From a virus, in the IMG/VR virus record IMGVR_UViG_3300033148_008098, positions 1-46,528 of that record: DNA of 46,528 nt, one strand, 5' to 3'. The translations under genes were made by a program, and so were the position numbers. The notes under the pieces were generated by a model that worked only from the letters and a program-made list of their open reading frames with translations, was not told the origin of the DNA and did not search any database. Shown here one piece after another: positions 27,365 through 35,227 of the stretch. How positions within the stretch are numbered: the first letter of the stretch is position 1; each line of letters opens with the position of its first letter.

Positions 27365-28330
27365 ATGGTGGCGAAGAAACAGAAGATCACGAAGGTGTTT
27401 GCTTTGTACTGCGGAGATTGCTGCGAGGTGCTGCCGAGCTTGCCGGAAGAGTCTGTCGGTTTGAGCGTTTTCAGTCCTCCGTTCGCCGACTTGTATACTT
27501 ACACGGATGATTCGAGGGATATGTCTAACAGTAGCTCCTACGAGGAGTTTTTCGGACATTTTTCGTTTCTTGTGGAGCAATTGGAGCGGTTAATGATGCC
27601 AGGGCGGATCGTGGCCGTCCATTGCATGGAATTGCCGACACACAAATCTCGCGGTGAGGAGATTGGCATCAAGGATTTCCCCGGAGACATTGTACGGTGT
27701 TTTCTGCGGTATGATTTCGTGCAGCACTCGCCGAGGATCACGATCTGGAAAGATCCGCTGTTGGCGGCCGTTCGCACGAAGGCGATCGGTCTGGCACACA
27801 AGCAGATTGTCAAAGATTCGGCGTTCTGTCGAACCGGGATACCGGATTATATCATAGCGTTTCGCAAGCGAGGAGAAAATCCGGTGCCGGTTCGGCATGT
27901 AGATGGATTGACGGAGTACTGCGGGTCCAGGCGGGTGCCTGCAAAATTGGATGGATTTATCGGCTGGGGAGGTGAGCAGAAGAGAAACAAGCGGTCGCAT
28001 TGGATATGGCAACAGTACGCGAGTCCAGTGTGGTTTGACGTTCGTCAGACAAACGTACTCTCGCATCGGGAGGCAAGAGATGGGGATGATGAGAAGCACA
28101 TCTGCCCACTTCAACTCGACGTGATCGAGCGGTGTGTAGCCTTGTGGAGTGCCCAGGGAGATGTGGTGTTGACTCCGTTTATGGGAGTCGGATCGGAAGT
28201 GTATGTGGCTGTGAAGAATCGGAGGAAGGCGATCGGCGTCGAGTTGAAGGAATCGTACTTTGATCAAGCTGTGAAGAACTTGGAAATGCTTAGAATCAGA
28301 AAGAAAAGGGAAGCGAGACTGAATCTATGA
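27365..28330 (+). CDS. DNA methyltransferase (SPPF-type, N4/N6 class)
   Basis: Product of 321 residues; ATG 27365 follows the helicase stop. Motif IV is SPPF (37-40) near the N-terminus and motif I is FMGVGS (272-277) near the C-terminus, the beta-class order. The last 30 residues (AIGVELKESYFDQAVKN) are the SAM-binding tail. SPPY/F motifs fit cytosine-N4 or adenine-N6 chemistry. No restriction partner is nearby, so it is probably an orphan enzyme that adds a second protective mark besides deazaguanine. Confidence 0.8.
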   Translation: MVAKKQKITKVFALYCGDCCEVLPSLPEESVGLSVFSPPFADLYTYTDDSRDMSNSSSYEEFFGHFSFLVEQLERLMMPGRIVAVHCMELPTHKSRGEEIGIKDFPGDIVRCFLRYDFVQHSPRITIWKDPLLAAVRTKAIGLAHKQIVKDSAFCRTGIPDYIIAFRKRGENPVPVRHVDGLTEYCGSRRVPAKLDGFIGWGGEQKRNKRSHWIWQQYASPVWFDVRQTNVLSHREARDGDDEKHICPLQLDVIERCVALWSAQGDVVLTPFMGVGSEVYVAVKNRRKAIGVELKESYFDQAVKNLEMLRIRKKREARLNL

Positions 28331-29259
28331 TTGAAGAACTTTACAAGAAACATCGTCCGAGCAGTCTCAAGCAGGTGATCGGGCAAGATGACGTGGTTCG
28401 GCAGCTTGTGGATTGGGGACGCAGGAGAGTGGTACCTCACTTCTTGTTGTTCACCGGTCCGAGCGGGGTGGGAAAGACGACCGTGGCTCGCATTCTTCGG
28501 AGGAAGCTGGGTTGTGGAGATGCAGATTATACGGAGGTGAATGCAGCAGACGCTCGCGGTATCGACATGGTACGGACTATTCGGTCCAATCTGATGCTGG
28601 CCCCGATCTCGGGCAAGTGTCGATTTTGGACGATTGACGAATCTCATCAGTTGACTTCTGAAGCACAGAACTCATTCTTGAAGATGTTGGAGGATACGCC
28701 AGAGCATGTCTGGTTTGTCTTGTCGACGACCAATCCACAGAAGTTATTGAAGACGATCGTCACCCGGGCCACCGAGTTGAAGTTTCGATCATTGTCGAGT
28801 AGGGACTTGGAACTTGTGATTGCGACGGTGATGGCGGCTGAGAATCAGAAGTTGCTTTCTCGCGATGTGATGGATCGGTTGGTGGACGCCGCCGAGGGCT
28901 CTGCTCGCAAGGTGCTAGTTTTATTGCACGCGATAATAGGGTTGAAGGACGAGGATGAGCAACTCGATGCGATCGCCAAGGGAGACCACAAGTCTCAGGC
29001 GATCGAACTTGCTAGATTGTTGATGCGTCCGGGAGTGTCTTGGTCGGAGGTAGCCAAGGTGCTAAAGAGTGTAGATGAGGAGCACGAATCATTGCGTCGT
29101 ATTGTTCTCGGGTATAGCCGCTCCGTTCTTTTGGGTGGTGGAAAGGCGAGTCGTCGAGCTGCTGTGGTGATCGACCGATTTCAAGATGCTTTGTATGAGT
29201 CGGGAGCTGCTGGACTCGCTTTGGCATGCTACGACGTTGTTTGCCCAGAAAGGGAGTGA
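28327..29259 (+). CDS. Clamp loader AAA+ subunit
   Basis: Product of 310 residues, ATG 28327 (ATGA overlap). The RFC/DnaX pattern is clear: LYKKHRPSSLKQVIGQ at the start, Walker A GPSGVGKT (44-51), DES Walker B (104-106), then NSFLKMLEDTPEHVWFVLSTT and an Arg finger-like VTRATEL. It loads the clamp encoded at 21997. No second loader subunit is visible, so it may act as a homo-oligomer like T4 gp44. Confidence 0.9.
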   Translation: MIEELYKKHRPSSLKQVIGQDDVVRQLVDWGRRRVVPHFLLFTGPSGVGKTTVARILRRKLGCGDADYTEVNAADARGIDMVRTIRSNLMLAPISGKCRFWTIDESHQLTSEAQNSFLKMLEDTPEHVWFVLSTTNPQKLLKTIVTRATELKFRSLSSRDLELVIATVMAAENQKLLSRDVMDRLVDAAEGSARKVLVLLHAIIGLKDEDEQLDAIAKGDHKSQAIELARLLMRPGVSWSEVAKVLKSVDEEHESLRRIVLGYSRSVLLGGGKASRRAAVVIDRFQDALYESGAAGLALACYDVVCPERE

Positions 29260-29260
29260 G

Positions 29261-29467
29261 GTGAGTAAGGCCAGAGTTGACTATTCGTTGGCGCGTACGC
29301 TGAACATGGGCAATTACGAATCGACGAAGATTGCCATCGGTTTGTCTCTTGAGTGCGGAGCATCGAAGGATGAGATCGAGTGGGCCTTTGTTCGAGCCAA
29401 GCGATTTGTAGACGGTGAGATAGCGAAGCAAGAACACGAGTGGAAGGTGGGAGGAGAAGAGATATGA
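29261..29467 (+). CDS. Small conserved phage protein (NMGNYES type)
   Basis: Product of 68 residues, GTG 29261 with AAGGGAGTGAG upstream. ARTLNMGNYESTKIAIGLS is a pattern I associate with small proteins beside phage ssDNA-binding and recombination genes. A helical acidic C-half follows. It precedes the UvsY-like gene (ATG 29464 overlaps its stop). The role is unknown; a recombination accessory is likely by position. Confidence 0.6.
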   Translation: MSKARVDYSLARTLNMGNYESTKIAIGLSLECGASKDEIEWAFVRAKRFVDGEIAKQEHEWKVGGEEI

Positions 29468-29958
29468 GCGAAGATGCGAAGTCGGTGGAGTCGGTCCTGG
29501 AGATCGACGAGCACAATCTGGACCGAGAGTGGACGAGGCAACCGAAGCTCTATTTCCGATGGGCTGAACAGGCTGCCGACGCACGTCTCGCGATGGATGA
29601 GGCCAAGGCAGCCGTCGAGGTTGCCCGAGCAGTAGTGGACAGTGAGATTCGAGCCGATCCGGAGCGATACGGAATTGAAGGCAAAGTGACAGAGAAGGCT
29701 GTGGAGGCCTCGGTTTCTCGGTCCGCAGCGTGTGTGGGAGCTGTCCGTAAGTTTGGGAGAGCTAAGCATCGTTACGAGATCATGACAGCTTTGGTCTCGG
29801 CTTTGGAGCAGAGAAAGTCAGCTTTGGAGAACCTTGTCCGGTTGCATCTGGCAAACTATTACTCCGAGCCTCTGGCACCGAAGGAGCATCGCGAAGAGTT
29901 GGAGGAGATGCAGAAGGATCGGGCCTTCCATCCTCGGAGGAAAAGAGAAGATGGCTGA
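29464..29958 (+). CDS. UvsY-like recombination mediator candidate
   Basis: Product of 164 residues, ATG 29464. The order of DEHNLDREWTRQPKLYFRWAE (N-terminal), a long helical part (residues about 40-110) and ALEQRKSALENLVRLHLANYY resembles phage proteins annotated as UvsY-like or as the gene before ssDNA-binding protein. It is entirely helical and charged. Its position between the NMGNYES-type gene and the ssDNA-binding protein supports a mediator that loads the RecA-like protein. The match is from memory and needs a profile search. Confidence 0.5.
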   Translation: MSEDAKSVESVLEIDEHNLDREWTRQPKLYFRWAEQAADARLAMDEAKAAVEVARAVVDSEIRADPERYGIEGKVTEKAVEASVSRSAACVGAVRKFGRAKHRYEIMTALVSALEQRKSALENLVRLHLANYYSEPLAPKEHREELEEMQKDRAFHPRRKREDG

Positions 29959-30103
29959 AGCGTTGGTGTGGTTGCTGATCGTGCTTAGTTTGCCATGGGC
30001 TGTGTTCATGGCAGTGAAGTTGGGCACGTATGCGTTTTTCAGGGGACGTGCATTGTATTACCACTACGAAGAAGAGGAGAGAATCAATGGGAAGAAGTCG
30101 TAA
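29951..30103 (+). CDS. Single-span membrane protein
   Basis: Product of 50 residues, ATG 29951 overlapping the end of the previous gene. Residues 4-25 (ALVWLLIVLSLPWAVFMAV) are a transmembrane helix and the rest is acidic (YHYEEEERINGKKS). It overlaps the ssDNA-binding protein gene start. Small membrane proteins sit in many phage replication clusters; a specific role cannot be given. Confidence 0.5.
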   Translation: MAEALVWLLIVLSLPWAVFMAVKLGTYAFFRGRALYYHYEEEERINGKKS

Positions 30104-31289
30104 GAGAAAACCGGTTTCGGCACGCCGATGGCGAGAGGAGAGCCGTGGAGGTAGTAACTATCTACGTCTACCAGAGGGGCTCAAGACATTCTCGGGAAAG
30201 CCAGGTACGTACAGGCTGGATTTTATGAGTTACATTGCTGGCAAGGGAAATCCGCGAGCGGAGCCGGGCGAGCCGTACTTCGAGCGGACGTTTTTCGTTC
30301 ATCAGGGGATCGGACCCAATCAGGATTGGCACCTTTGTTCCGCTCGGACGTTCAAGAAGCCGTGTCCGGTGTGTGAGTATCGAGCCAAGATGTCTGCTGA
30401 TCCAGACGCCGAAGAGGATCTAATCAAGAAGCTGGCTCCGAAGGAGCGGCAACTATGGTTGGTCAAGGACTTGATGAACGATCCGGATAGTGTGTTGCTT
30501 TGGGAGGTGTCTTATCACCTCTTCGGCAAGTATTTGAGGGTCAAGATCAACAATTCCGACGAGGAGGACGGGTACGACCTCTTTGCGGACCCAACGGAGG
30601 GACTGACGATGCGTCTGGCCCTCCAGCAGTCCGACAGAGGGAAGTGGTCGGACGTTGGTGACATCGAGTTTCGTGCTCGCAAGCGGCAGTATGATCCGGA
30701 GATTATTGAAGAGATGCCTTGCTTGGACGAGCTTCTAGTAGAGACGCCGTATGACGAGTTGAAAGCTTTGTTCTTGCAGATTGAGAAAACAGACGAAGAC
30801 GAAGAGTCGGAAGAGTCGGAGGGGAAGACTCGTCATCGGGATCGGGACAGGAAGGATCGGGTCAGGGAGGAAGAAGCTTCCGAAGAGAGGCCAAAGAAAG
30901 AAAAGCGACGTCGGGGTGTCTCGGTCGGAGACGAAGTCTGGTTCGATGGCATGGAGTGTGAAGTCGTTCATGTTTCTGGCGATGGGACGAGCCTGATATT
31001 GGAAGACGAGTATGGCACAATACATAAGGCTGTCGGGTATGAAGATCTTGAGGATGCGCCGTCCTGGGCGTCCAAGCCGTCCAAGCCGTCCAAGCCGTCC
31101 AAGCCGTCCAAGCCGTCCAAGCCGAAGAAGGAAGAGGATGATTGGGATGATTGGGATGATGAGGACGAAAAGCCAAGTAAGCCAAAGCGGGAGCATGTGA
31201 CGGAGGATTCGGACGATGAGCTTGAAGAGAGGCCGTCCAAGTCGAAGAAGAAGAAGGAAGAAAACGAAGACGATTGGGATGATTGGTAG
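30087..31289 (+). CDS. ssDNA-binding protein (gp32-like) with long acidic tail
   Basis: Product of 400 residues; ATG 30087 follows GAGGAGAG. The N-terminal basic region (GRSRKRKPVSARRWRE) precedes an OB-like core. The zinc element is CSARTFKKPCPVC (Cys84, 93, 96), as in T4 gp32-type proteins, and DLMNDPDSVLLWEVSYHLFG follows. A KOW-like barrel (VGDEVWFDGMECEVVHVSGDG) is inserted near residue 275. The C-terminal tail has (PSK) repeats and acidic DDWDDW clusters, typical of ssDNA-binding tails that bind replisome partners. It serves replication and recombination. Confidence 0.75.
   Translation: MGRSRKRKPVSARRWREESRGGSNYLRLPEGLKTFSGKPGTYRLDFMSYIAGKGNPRAEPGEPYFERTFFVHQGIGPNQDWHLCSARTFKKPCPVCEYRAKMSADPDAEEDLIKKLAPKERQLWLVKDLMNDPDSVLLWEVSYHLFGKYLRVKINNSDEEDGYDLFADPTEGLTMRLALQQSDRGKWSDVGDIEFRARKRQYDPEIIEEMPCLDELLVETPYDELKALFLQIEKTDEDEESEESEGKTRHRDRDRKDRVREEEASEERPKKEKRRRGVSVGDEVWFDGMECEVVHVSGDGTSLILEDEYGTIHKAVGYEDLEDAPSWASKPSKPSKPSKPSKPSKPKKEEDDWDDWDDEDEKPSKPKREHVTEDSDDELEERPSKSKKKKEENEDDWDDW
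31071..31124 (+). repeat. Six tandem 9-bp repeats coding Ser-Lys-Pro
   Basis: TCCAAGCCG is present six times head to tail at 31071-31124, coding for SKP units in the tail of the ssDNA-binding protein. The copies are identical, so the array can expand or shrink by slippage without breaking the frame; length variants among related phages are expected. Confidence 0.95.
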
Positions 31290-31444
31290 TGGACAGTGAT
31301 CCTATCGGGTGAGCCAGCAGAGCCCGAGAACGTTGAGAGAGTATTGAGATGATCGAGGCGTTCAAAACGACCAGCCCTTCAGCTCTTCGTGGGCTTGCAG
31401 ATAGAGGGGTGTGCTCGACGCATGAGCGGGTCTCCAGGTGCTTG

Positions 31445-31483
31445 GCCCCGGCACCGGTCATCGCTGGCGGGGCATTCATTTTA
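31445..31483 (+). terminator. Possible terminator after the ssDNA-binding protein
   Basis: Stem GCCCCG (31445-31450) with CGGGGC (31468-31473) and a 17-base loop is followed by ATTCATTTTA. The stem is short for such a large loop, but the T-rich 3' side and location downstream of the ssDNA-binding protein gene favour termination. Confidence 0.35.
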
Positions 31484-31553
31484 CTACGAGGACTGACTCC
31501 CTACTTGGGGGACAGTCCTTCAGGGCGGCGTTTGAGGCAGGGTTGCGGGAGAG

Positions 31554-31609
31554 GGTCTTGGGGGAAGGGAAGGGCCTCTGGAGCCCCTTAGAATCGAAGC
31601 CAGGGGATC
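31554..31609. repeat. Dispersed inverted-repeat element, copy B
   Basis: Reverse-complement match of 14181-14235: bases 31554-31569 match exactly, and 31584-31609 with one mismatch in 26. In both places the element lies in the gap before a core DNA-metabolism gene (helicase, RecA-like). Opposite orientation means that recombination between copies would invert the 17-kb segment between them. Confidence 0.75.
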
Positions 31610-31684
31610 TGAGAGGGTCTTTTGAGAAGGACTTAGAGAAGCGGGAGGACAGGGTGGTAAGTCCCCTATTATGGGGGGTCTAGA

Positions 31685-32755
31685 GTGGCAATGATATCAG
31701 TGGAAGAAGTCAAGCAGATGATGCGGCGATCAAAAAAGCGAAGACCGGAGAAACGATTGCTTTTGAGCAGCGGCTCTACGTTGGTGAACTTGGCTTGTTC
31801 GGGTAGCATCGAAGGAGCGTTTCCTGCTGGCCATTATTGCTTCATTCCAGGCGATTCTATGTCGGGTAAGACGTGGCTCGGCATGTCCTGCTTTGCTGAG
31901 GCTGCGAACGATCGACGGTTTGCTCAGTATCGTTTGATCTACGATCCGACGGAGAGCGGGGCTATGATGGATCTGGAACGGTTCTTCGGCAAGCGAGCTG
32001 TGGAGAGAATCGAATGGATGGATCCGCCGAGTTGCACCGTTCGCGAGTTCTACTTCAACGTGGACGATGCTTTGGAAGAAGGACGCCCGTTCATCTACGT
32101 GCTCGATTCGCAGGATTCATTGAGCAGCGAGGAGGAGCAGCAAAAGTTTGAGGAAATCAAGACTGCACATCGCAAAGGCAAGACGACGACGGGCAGTTAT
32201 GGGGACTCGAAGGCCAAGCTTCACTCGGCGAATATGCGGAAGCTGATGACTCCGCTTCGTGAGAGTGGTTCGATTCTGATCGTACTGAGTCAGACTCGCG
32301 ACTCATTTGATCAGTTCAAGCCGGCTGCCTACTCGGGTGGTCGAGCTTTGTTGTTCTATGCCACACTGCAATTGTGGAGCAAGGTGAAGTCACGGATCAA
32401 GAAGAACGTGCGGGGAAAACCTCGACAACTTGGTGTGGTGGTGAAGGTCACGGTGAAGAAGAATCGCTTGACGGGCAAAGAAAGCTCTGTGGAGGTACCG
32501 ATCTTTCATTCCTACGGGATTGACGATATTGGTAGTTGTGCCGATTATCTGGTTGACGAGAAGGTGTGGACGAAGTCTGGGAACGGTTTTGTTGAGGCTT
32601 CTGGGCTGGGCCCGACAATGAAGCTGAGGAGAGACGAGCTAGTGCGAAAGATTGAGCAAGAGGACCTCGTGGACGACCTGCGGGCTTTGGTACAGAGAAC
32701 TTGGGATGAGGTGGAGCGAGAATGCGAGGTGGTGAGGAGGAAGAGATATGAGTGA
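31685..32755 (+). CDS. RecA/UvsX-like recombinase
   Basis: Product of 356 residues; GTG 31685 follows GGGGGG at good spacing (ATG 31691 is an alternative). Walker A is GDSMSGKT (56-63), Walker B is FIYVLDSQDS (Asp141), and a glutamine-containing switch VLSQTRDSF follows near residue 200. The KKNVRGKPRQLGVVVKVTVKKN loop fits the L2/DNA-binding region. The C-terminus is charged and helical. Order and length fit phage RecA-like strand-exchange proteins. It lies downstream of the UvsY-like and ssDNA-binding genes. Confidence 0.8.
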   Translation: MAMISVEEVKQMMRRSKKRRPEKRLLLSSGSTLVNLACSGSIEGAFPAGHYCFIPGDSMSGKTWLGMSCFAEAANDRRFAQYRLIYDPTESGAMMDLERFFGKRAVERIEWMDPPSCTVREFYFNVDDALEEGRPFIYVLDSQDSLSSEEEQQKFEEIKTAHRKGKTTTGSYGDSKAKLHSANMRKLMTPLRESGSILIVLSQTRDSFDQFKPAAYSGGRALLFYATLQLWSKVKSRIKKNVRGKPRQLGVVVKVTVKKNRLTGKESSVEVPIFHSYGIDDIGSCADYLVDEKVWTKSGNGFVEASGLGPTMKLRRDELVRKIEQEDLVDDLRALVQRTWDEVERECEVVRRKRYE

Positions 32756-32888
32756 GCGATTGGTCCAGGGAAACCGGAACGTATACTGCTTTTGAGAATG
32801 AGCGATTGCCCGGGTGAAATCGAAAGGAAACGTGCTTTAACCGAAACCCGGAATTGGAATCTGGCAGTTTACGAAAGGAGCGGTTATC
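32756..32888 (+). other. Short gap, no gene
   Basis: About 130 bases between the RecA-like gene and the next start hold no open frame with a ribosome site until GAAAGGAGCGG before ATG 32889. No hairpin with a T-run is seen. Confidence 0.5.
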
Positions 32889-33338
32889 ATGTCGACGACA
32901 CACGAGCGAGACGAGTTCGCATTATTGGAGGAGTTCGAGCGGGACCTGCCATCTGTCGCATGCTGGGCGGCAGTCGAACTACACAACCTCCTGCGAAACG
33001 GAGGTGAACGATTACGCGCTGTGCAGACGCTCGTATCCGACATTGAGGATTCGTTCGGCGCGCTAACGGAGCCAACAGCACCTGCTTCGCTGCTAGATCC
33101 TACAACCGCCGTCGTCATGAACGGCGCTATACACCAGACCATTTCCCAGGAACCGTTGAACACTGTCCGCGATCTGGCTGGGCGGGTCATGGAAGTTATG
33201 GAAGACCTCAAGGCGCTGCTCGCCGACCCCAGAGGATTCACCACTGGGAAGCTCGATAAAGTGAAACAACTGCGCGACTTCTGTGTGGCTGTGTCAAAGC
33301 ATGCCTCTGGATTTGAGCCATCACCCTTTCGGGGTTAG
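32889..33338 (+). CDS. Hypothetical helical protein
   Basis: Product of 149 residues, ATG 32889 behind GAAAGGAGCGG. It is almost entirely helical with an acidic start (MSTTHERDEFALLEEFERD) and a hydrophobic helix near residue 90-115 (LAGRVMEVMEDLKALLADP). Codon use looks more like the small genes at the left end than like the surrounding recombination genes, so it may be a later insertion (moron). No family is recognised. Confidence 0.55.
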   Translation: MSTTHERDEFALLEEFERDLPSVACWAAVELHNLLRNGGERLRAVQTLVSDIEDSFGALTEPTAPASLLDPTTAVVMNGAIHQTISQEPLNTVRDLAGRVMEVMEDLKALLADPRGFTTGKLDKVKQLRDFCVAVSKHASGFEPSPFRG

Positions 33339-33342
33339 GATA

Positions 33343-34206
33343 GTGACCAAAGCAAGAAAGACGTTGCCTGAGCTTTGGATGGTTCTTGACTGTCCGTTCC
33401 TCGCCCATCGAGCCGACGTTGCCGTCGAAGGGTTGGAATACGATGGGGAGGATACTTCTGTGCTGTTCGGCCTGTTGCGAGATCTGGTCGTGTGGCGAGA
33501 CGTGTTCTCGACGGAGCGGTTCGTCTTTTGTTTTGATGCTGGAAAGAATCGGAGATTAGAGATCTACCAGCGATACAAGCAAAATCGTGTACCCAAGGAG
33601 GACGAGCCGGAGGAGGACAAGATCAAGAGACAAAGATTCCGAGAGCAGGTCAAGCGGCTTCGAGAGGAGGACCTGTTCAAGTTGGGCTTTCGGAACGTGC
33701 TCTGGGCAGATGGTTATGAAGCAGACGACGTGATTGCTTCTGTGTGCCTCTTTTCGCTGCCGGAGAAAGACCAAGCGATAGTGGTGACGAGTGATGCCGA
33801 TCTCTGGCAGTTGATCTCGCCGTATGTATCGGTGTTCGATCCGAGGAATGGGCGACGACGAACGCTTCAATGGTTCTCCCATCAATACGGGCTGAGTCCG
33901 TGCCAGTGGGCGGACGTGAAGGCGATTGCCGGATGTTCGTCTGACAACGTGCGGGGAATCGAGGGGGTGGGCGAGAAGTCGGCCGTGGCATATCTGGCTG
34001 GCAGGATGAACACCGAGCACAAGCGGTACAAGAGAATTGTAGACGGGAATGATCGGTGGCGAAGGAACTTGCGGTTGGTGCAATTGCCGTTCGAGGGTTG
34101 TCCGCGGTTCGAGTTGCGAGAAGATCGGCTGACGAGAAGGAGATGGCGGAAGACATGCGAGCAGTGGGGCATGAAGAGTTTAAGAGGGATGTATCCAGGG
34201 AAATGA
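33343..34206 (+). CDS. 5'-3' exonuclease (flap/RNase H-like)
   Basis: Product of 287 residues; GTG 33343 is used, ATG 33379 (MVLDCPF) being the alternative. FEN/T5-type motifs are present: VLDCPFL (Asp16), FCFDAGKNRR with YKQNR, GYEADDVIAS, VTSDADLWQL and a helix-hairpin-helix-like VRGIEGVGEKSA. This separate gene supplies the 5'-nuclease domain that cellular Pol I carries at its N-terminus, for removal of RNA primers and flaps. Confidence 0.85.
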   Translation: MTKARKTLPELWMVLDCPFLAHRADVAVEGLEYDGEDTSVLFGLLRDLVVWRDVFSTERFVFCFDAGKNRRLEIYQRYKQNRVPKEDEPEEDKIKRQRFREQVKRLREEDLFKLGFRNVLWADGYEADDVIASVCLFSLPEKDQAIVVTSDADLWQLISPYVSVFDPRNGRRRTLQWFSHQYGLSPCQWADVKAIAGCSSDNVRGIEGVGEKSAVAYLAGRMNTEHKRYKRIVDGNDRWRRNLRLVQLPFEGCPRFELREDRLTRRRWRKTCEQWGMKSLRGMYPGK

Positions 34207-34670
34207 ACATTCTCGCATTGGATCTTGGAACGAAAACGGGTTGGGCTATCAGTGATGGAGCCTCCGGAGTGCAGAGCTTCAAGCCTCGACGCGGGGATTC
34301 CCCGGGCATGCGATACCTGAACTTGCGTGCTTGGCTGTTGAGGGTATATGAGGTCTCTCCGTTCGAGTTGGTCGTCTATGAGCAGCCTCACCATCGGGGT
34401 GGCTACTCGACGGAGGTTTTGGTGGGGATGGCGACGCAAGTGCAGGCTTGGGCTGCTGAGCATGGAGTGGAAACGACCACGAGACAATCGTCGGAGATCA
34501 AGCGGTATGCCTTGGGCAGGGGGAGAGGATCAAAGTTGGCCATGATGCTAGCGTGCGAGAAGAGATTTGGATTTGAACCGATAGACGACAACCATTCGGA
34601 CGCGTTGTGGCTTTTGTCGTTGGTTCAGTCGGAGCTTGAGGATGTTGGACGGGAGAAGATGGTATGCTGA
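34203..34670 (+). CDS. RuvC-like Holliday junction resolvase
   Basis: Product of 155 residues, ATG 34203 (ATGA overlap). It starts MNILALDLGTKTGWAIS with Asp7, followed by VVYEQPHHRG (catalytic Glu), then SSEIKRYALGRG and DDNHSDALWLL with the final Asp pair. These are the four acidic positions of the RuvC/RNase H-fold resolvases. Length fits the family. It would resolve replication or recombination branches before packaging. Confidence 0.8.
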   Translation: MNILALDLGTKTGWAISDGASGVQSFKPRRGDSPGMRYLNLRAWLLRVYEVSPFELVVYEQPHHRGGYSTEVLVGMATQVQAWAAEHGVETTTRQSSEIKRYALGRGRGSKLAMMLACEKRFGFEPIDDNHSDALWLLSLVQSELEDVGREKMVC

Positions 34671-34942
34671 GCAAGTCTGAGGCCAAGCGATTGCTGGATG
34701 AGATGAACTGCTTTGTTCCGCAGCATGCCGATGGGTTGAAAAGACCGTTCAGAATCGTCCGCAAGCTGGGCGAGGATGAGGTGAGGTATTGTGCTAGATG
34801 GGTGAGCCATGATGTGCAGTCTGGAGCGATCTATTGTGGTCGGGTGGCAGAGTACGAGTGTTTGGACCGAGGCGGATTGAAGTTGTTCTTGTGTGAAAAA
34901 CATGCGTGCATGGAAAGGGGATGTCTAAGGCCGACACTTTGA
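34664..34942 (+). CDS. Small cysteine-rich protein, probable zinc-binding
   Basis: Product of 92 residues, ATG 34664 overlapping the previous stop. Residues about 42-90 have Cys, His and Cys at zinc-like spacings (YCARWVSHDVQSG, then IYCGRVAEYEC and FLCEKHACMERGC). The first 40 residues are a helix plus strand (SEAKRLLDEMN). Related zinc proteins occur next to phage resolvases. Function unknown. Confidence 0.55.
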   Translation: MLSKSEAKRLLDEMNCFVPQHADGLKRPFRIVRKLGEDEVRYCARWVSHDVQSGAIYCGRVAEYECLDRGGLKLFLCEKHACMERGCLRPTL

Positions 34943-34961
34943 GGGAGGATATTCAGGGGCG

Positions 34962-35039
34962 ATGGACGGGTTGATGCAAGCCGACAAGGATTGGATCGAC
35001 GGGAGGGTGTTTGCAAATCGAGAAAGGAGAGTGGGATGA
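34962..35039 (+). CDS. Possible 25-residue peptide
   Basis: ATG 34962 opens MDGLMQADKDWIDGRVFANR, ending at TGA 35037-35039, which overlaps the ATG of the next gene. The ribosome site is poor (AGGGGCG). ATGA coupling to the downstream gene is the main support; it could be a leader peptide. Confidence 0.3.
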   Translation: MDGLMQADKDWIDGRVFANRERRVG

Positions 35040-35224
35040 CGCCTCTGTTGGATGAATGGCTGAGAGCCGTCAATCAGCCGGTAGTGGATGACGTGACGGA
35101 CCAGATGAGACGGACGATGAAAGTGGTATCCGACAATGGGAACTTCTCGGAAAATCAGTGCAAGCTGATAATCAGGGGTTTGTTGGACGATGCTCCGTTT
35201 GGATTTTGGTTGGAAAAGAGGTAG
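35036..35224 (+). CDS. Small hypothetical protein
   Basis: Product of 62 residues, ATG 35036 behind AAGGAGAGTGGG. It is helical with a VDDVTDQMRRTMKVV helix and a C-terminal LIIRGLLDDAPFGFWLEKR. It is four bases before the SbcC-like N-terminal gene and probably cotranslated. Function unknown. Confidence 0.5.
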   Translation: MTPLLDEWLRAVNQPVVDDVTDQMRRTMKVVSDNGNFSENQCKLIIRGLLDDAPFGFWLEKR

Positions 35225-35227
35225 AAA

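Larger units (their letters stand above)
31290..31684 (+). other. 395-base noncoding region with hairpins
   Basis: No convincing gene lies between the ssDNA-binding protein and the RecA-like gene; short frames such as 31349-31591 lack ribosome sites. The region includes hairpin GCCCCG (31445-31450)/CGGGGC (31468-31473) followed by ATTCATTTTA, hairpin AGGACTG (31489-31495)/CAGTCCT (31513-31519), the inverted element copy B (31554-31609) and a CCCC-TATTAT-GGGG motif at 31663-31676 next to the RecA-like start. It likely holds a terminator and a promoter or processing site. Confidence 0.6.

Noticed and set aside
31349-31591. Frame of 80 codons in the gap before the RecA-like gene
   Set aside because: No ribosome site, unusual composition, and it runs through hairpins and the inverted element; noncoding is more likely.
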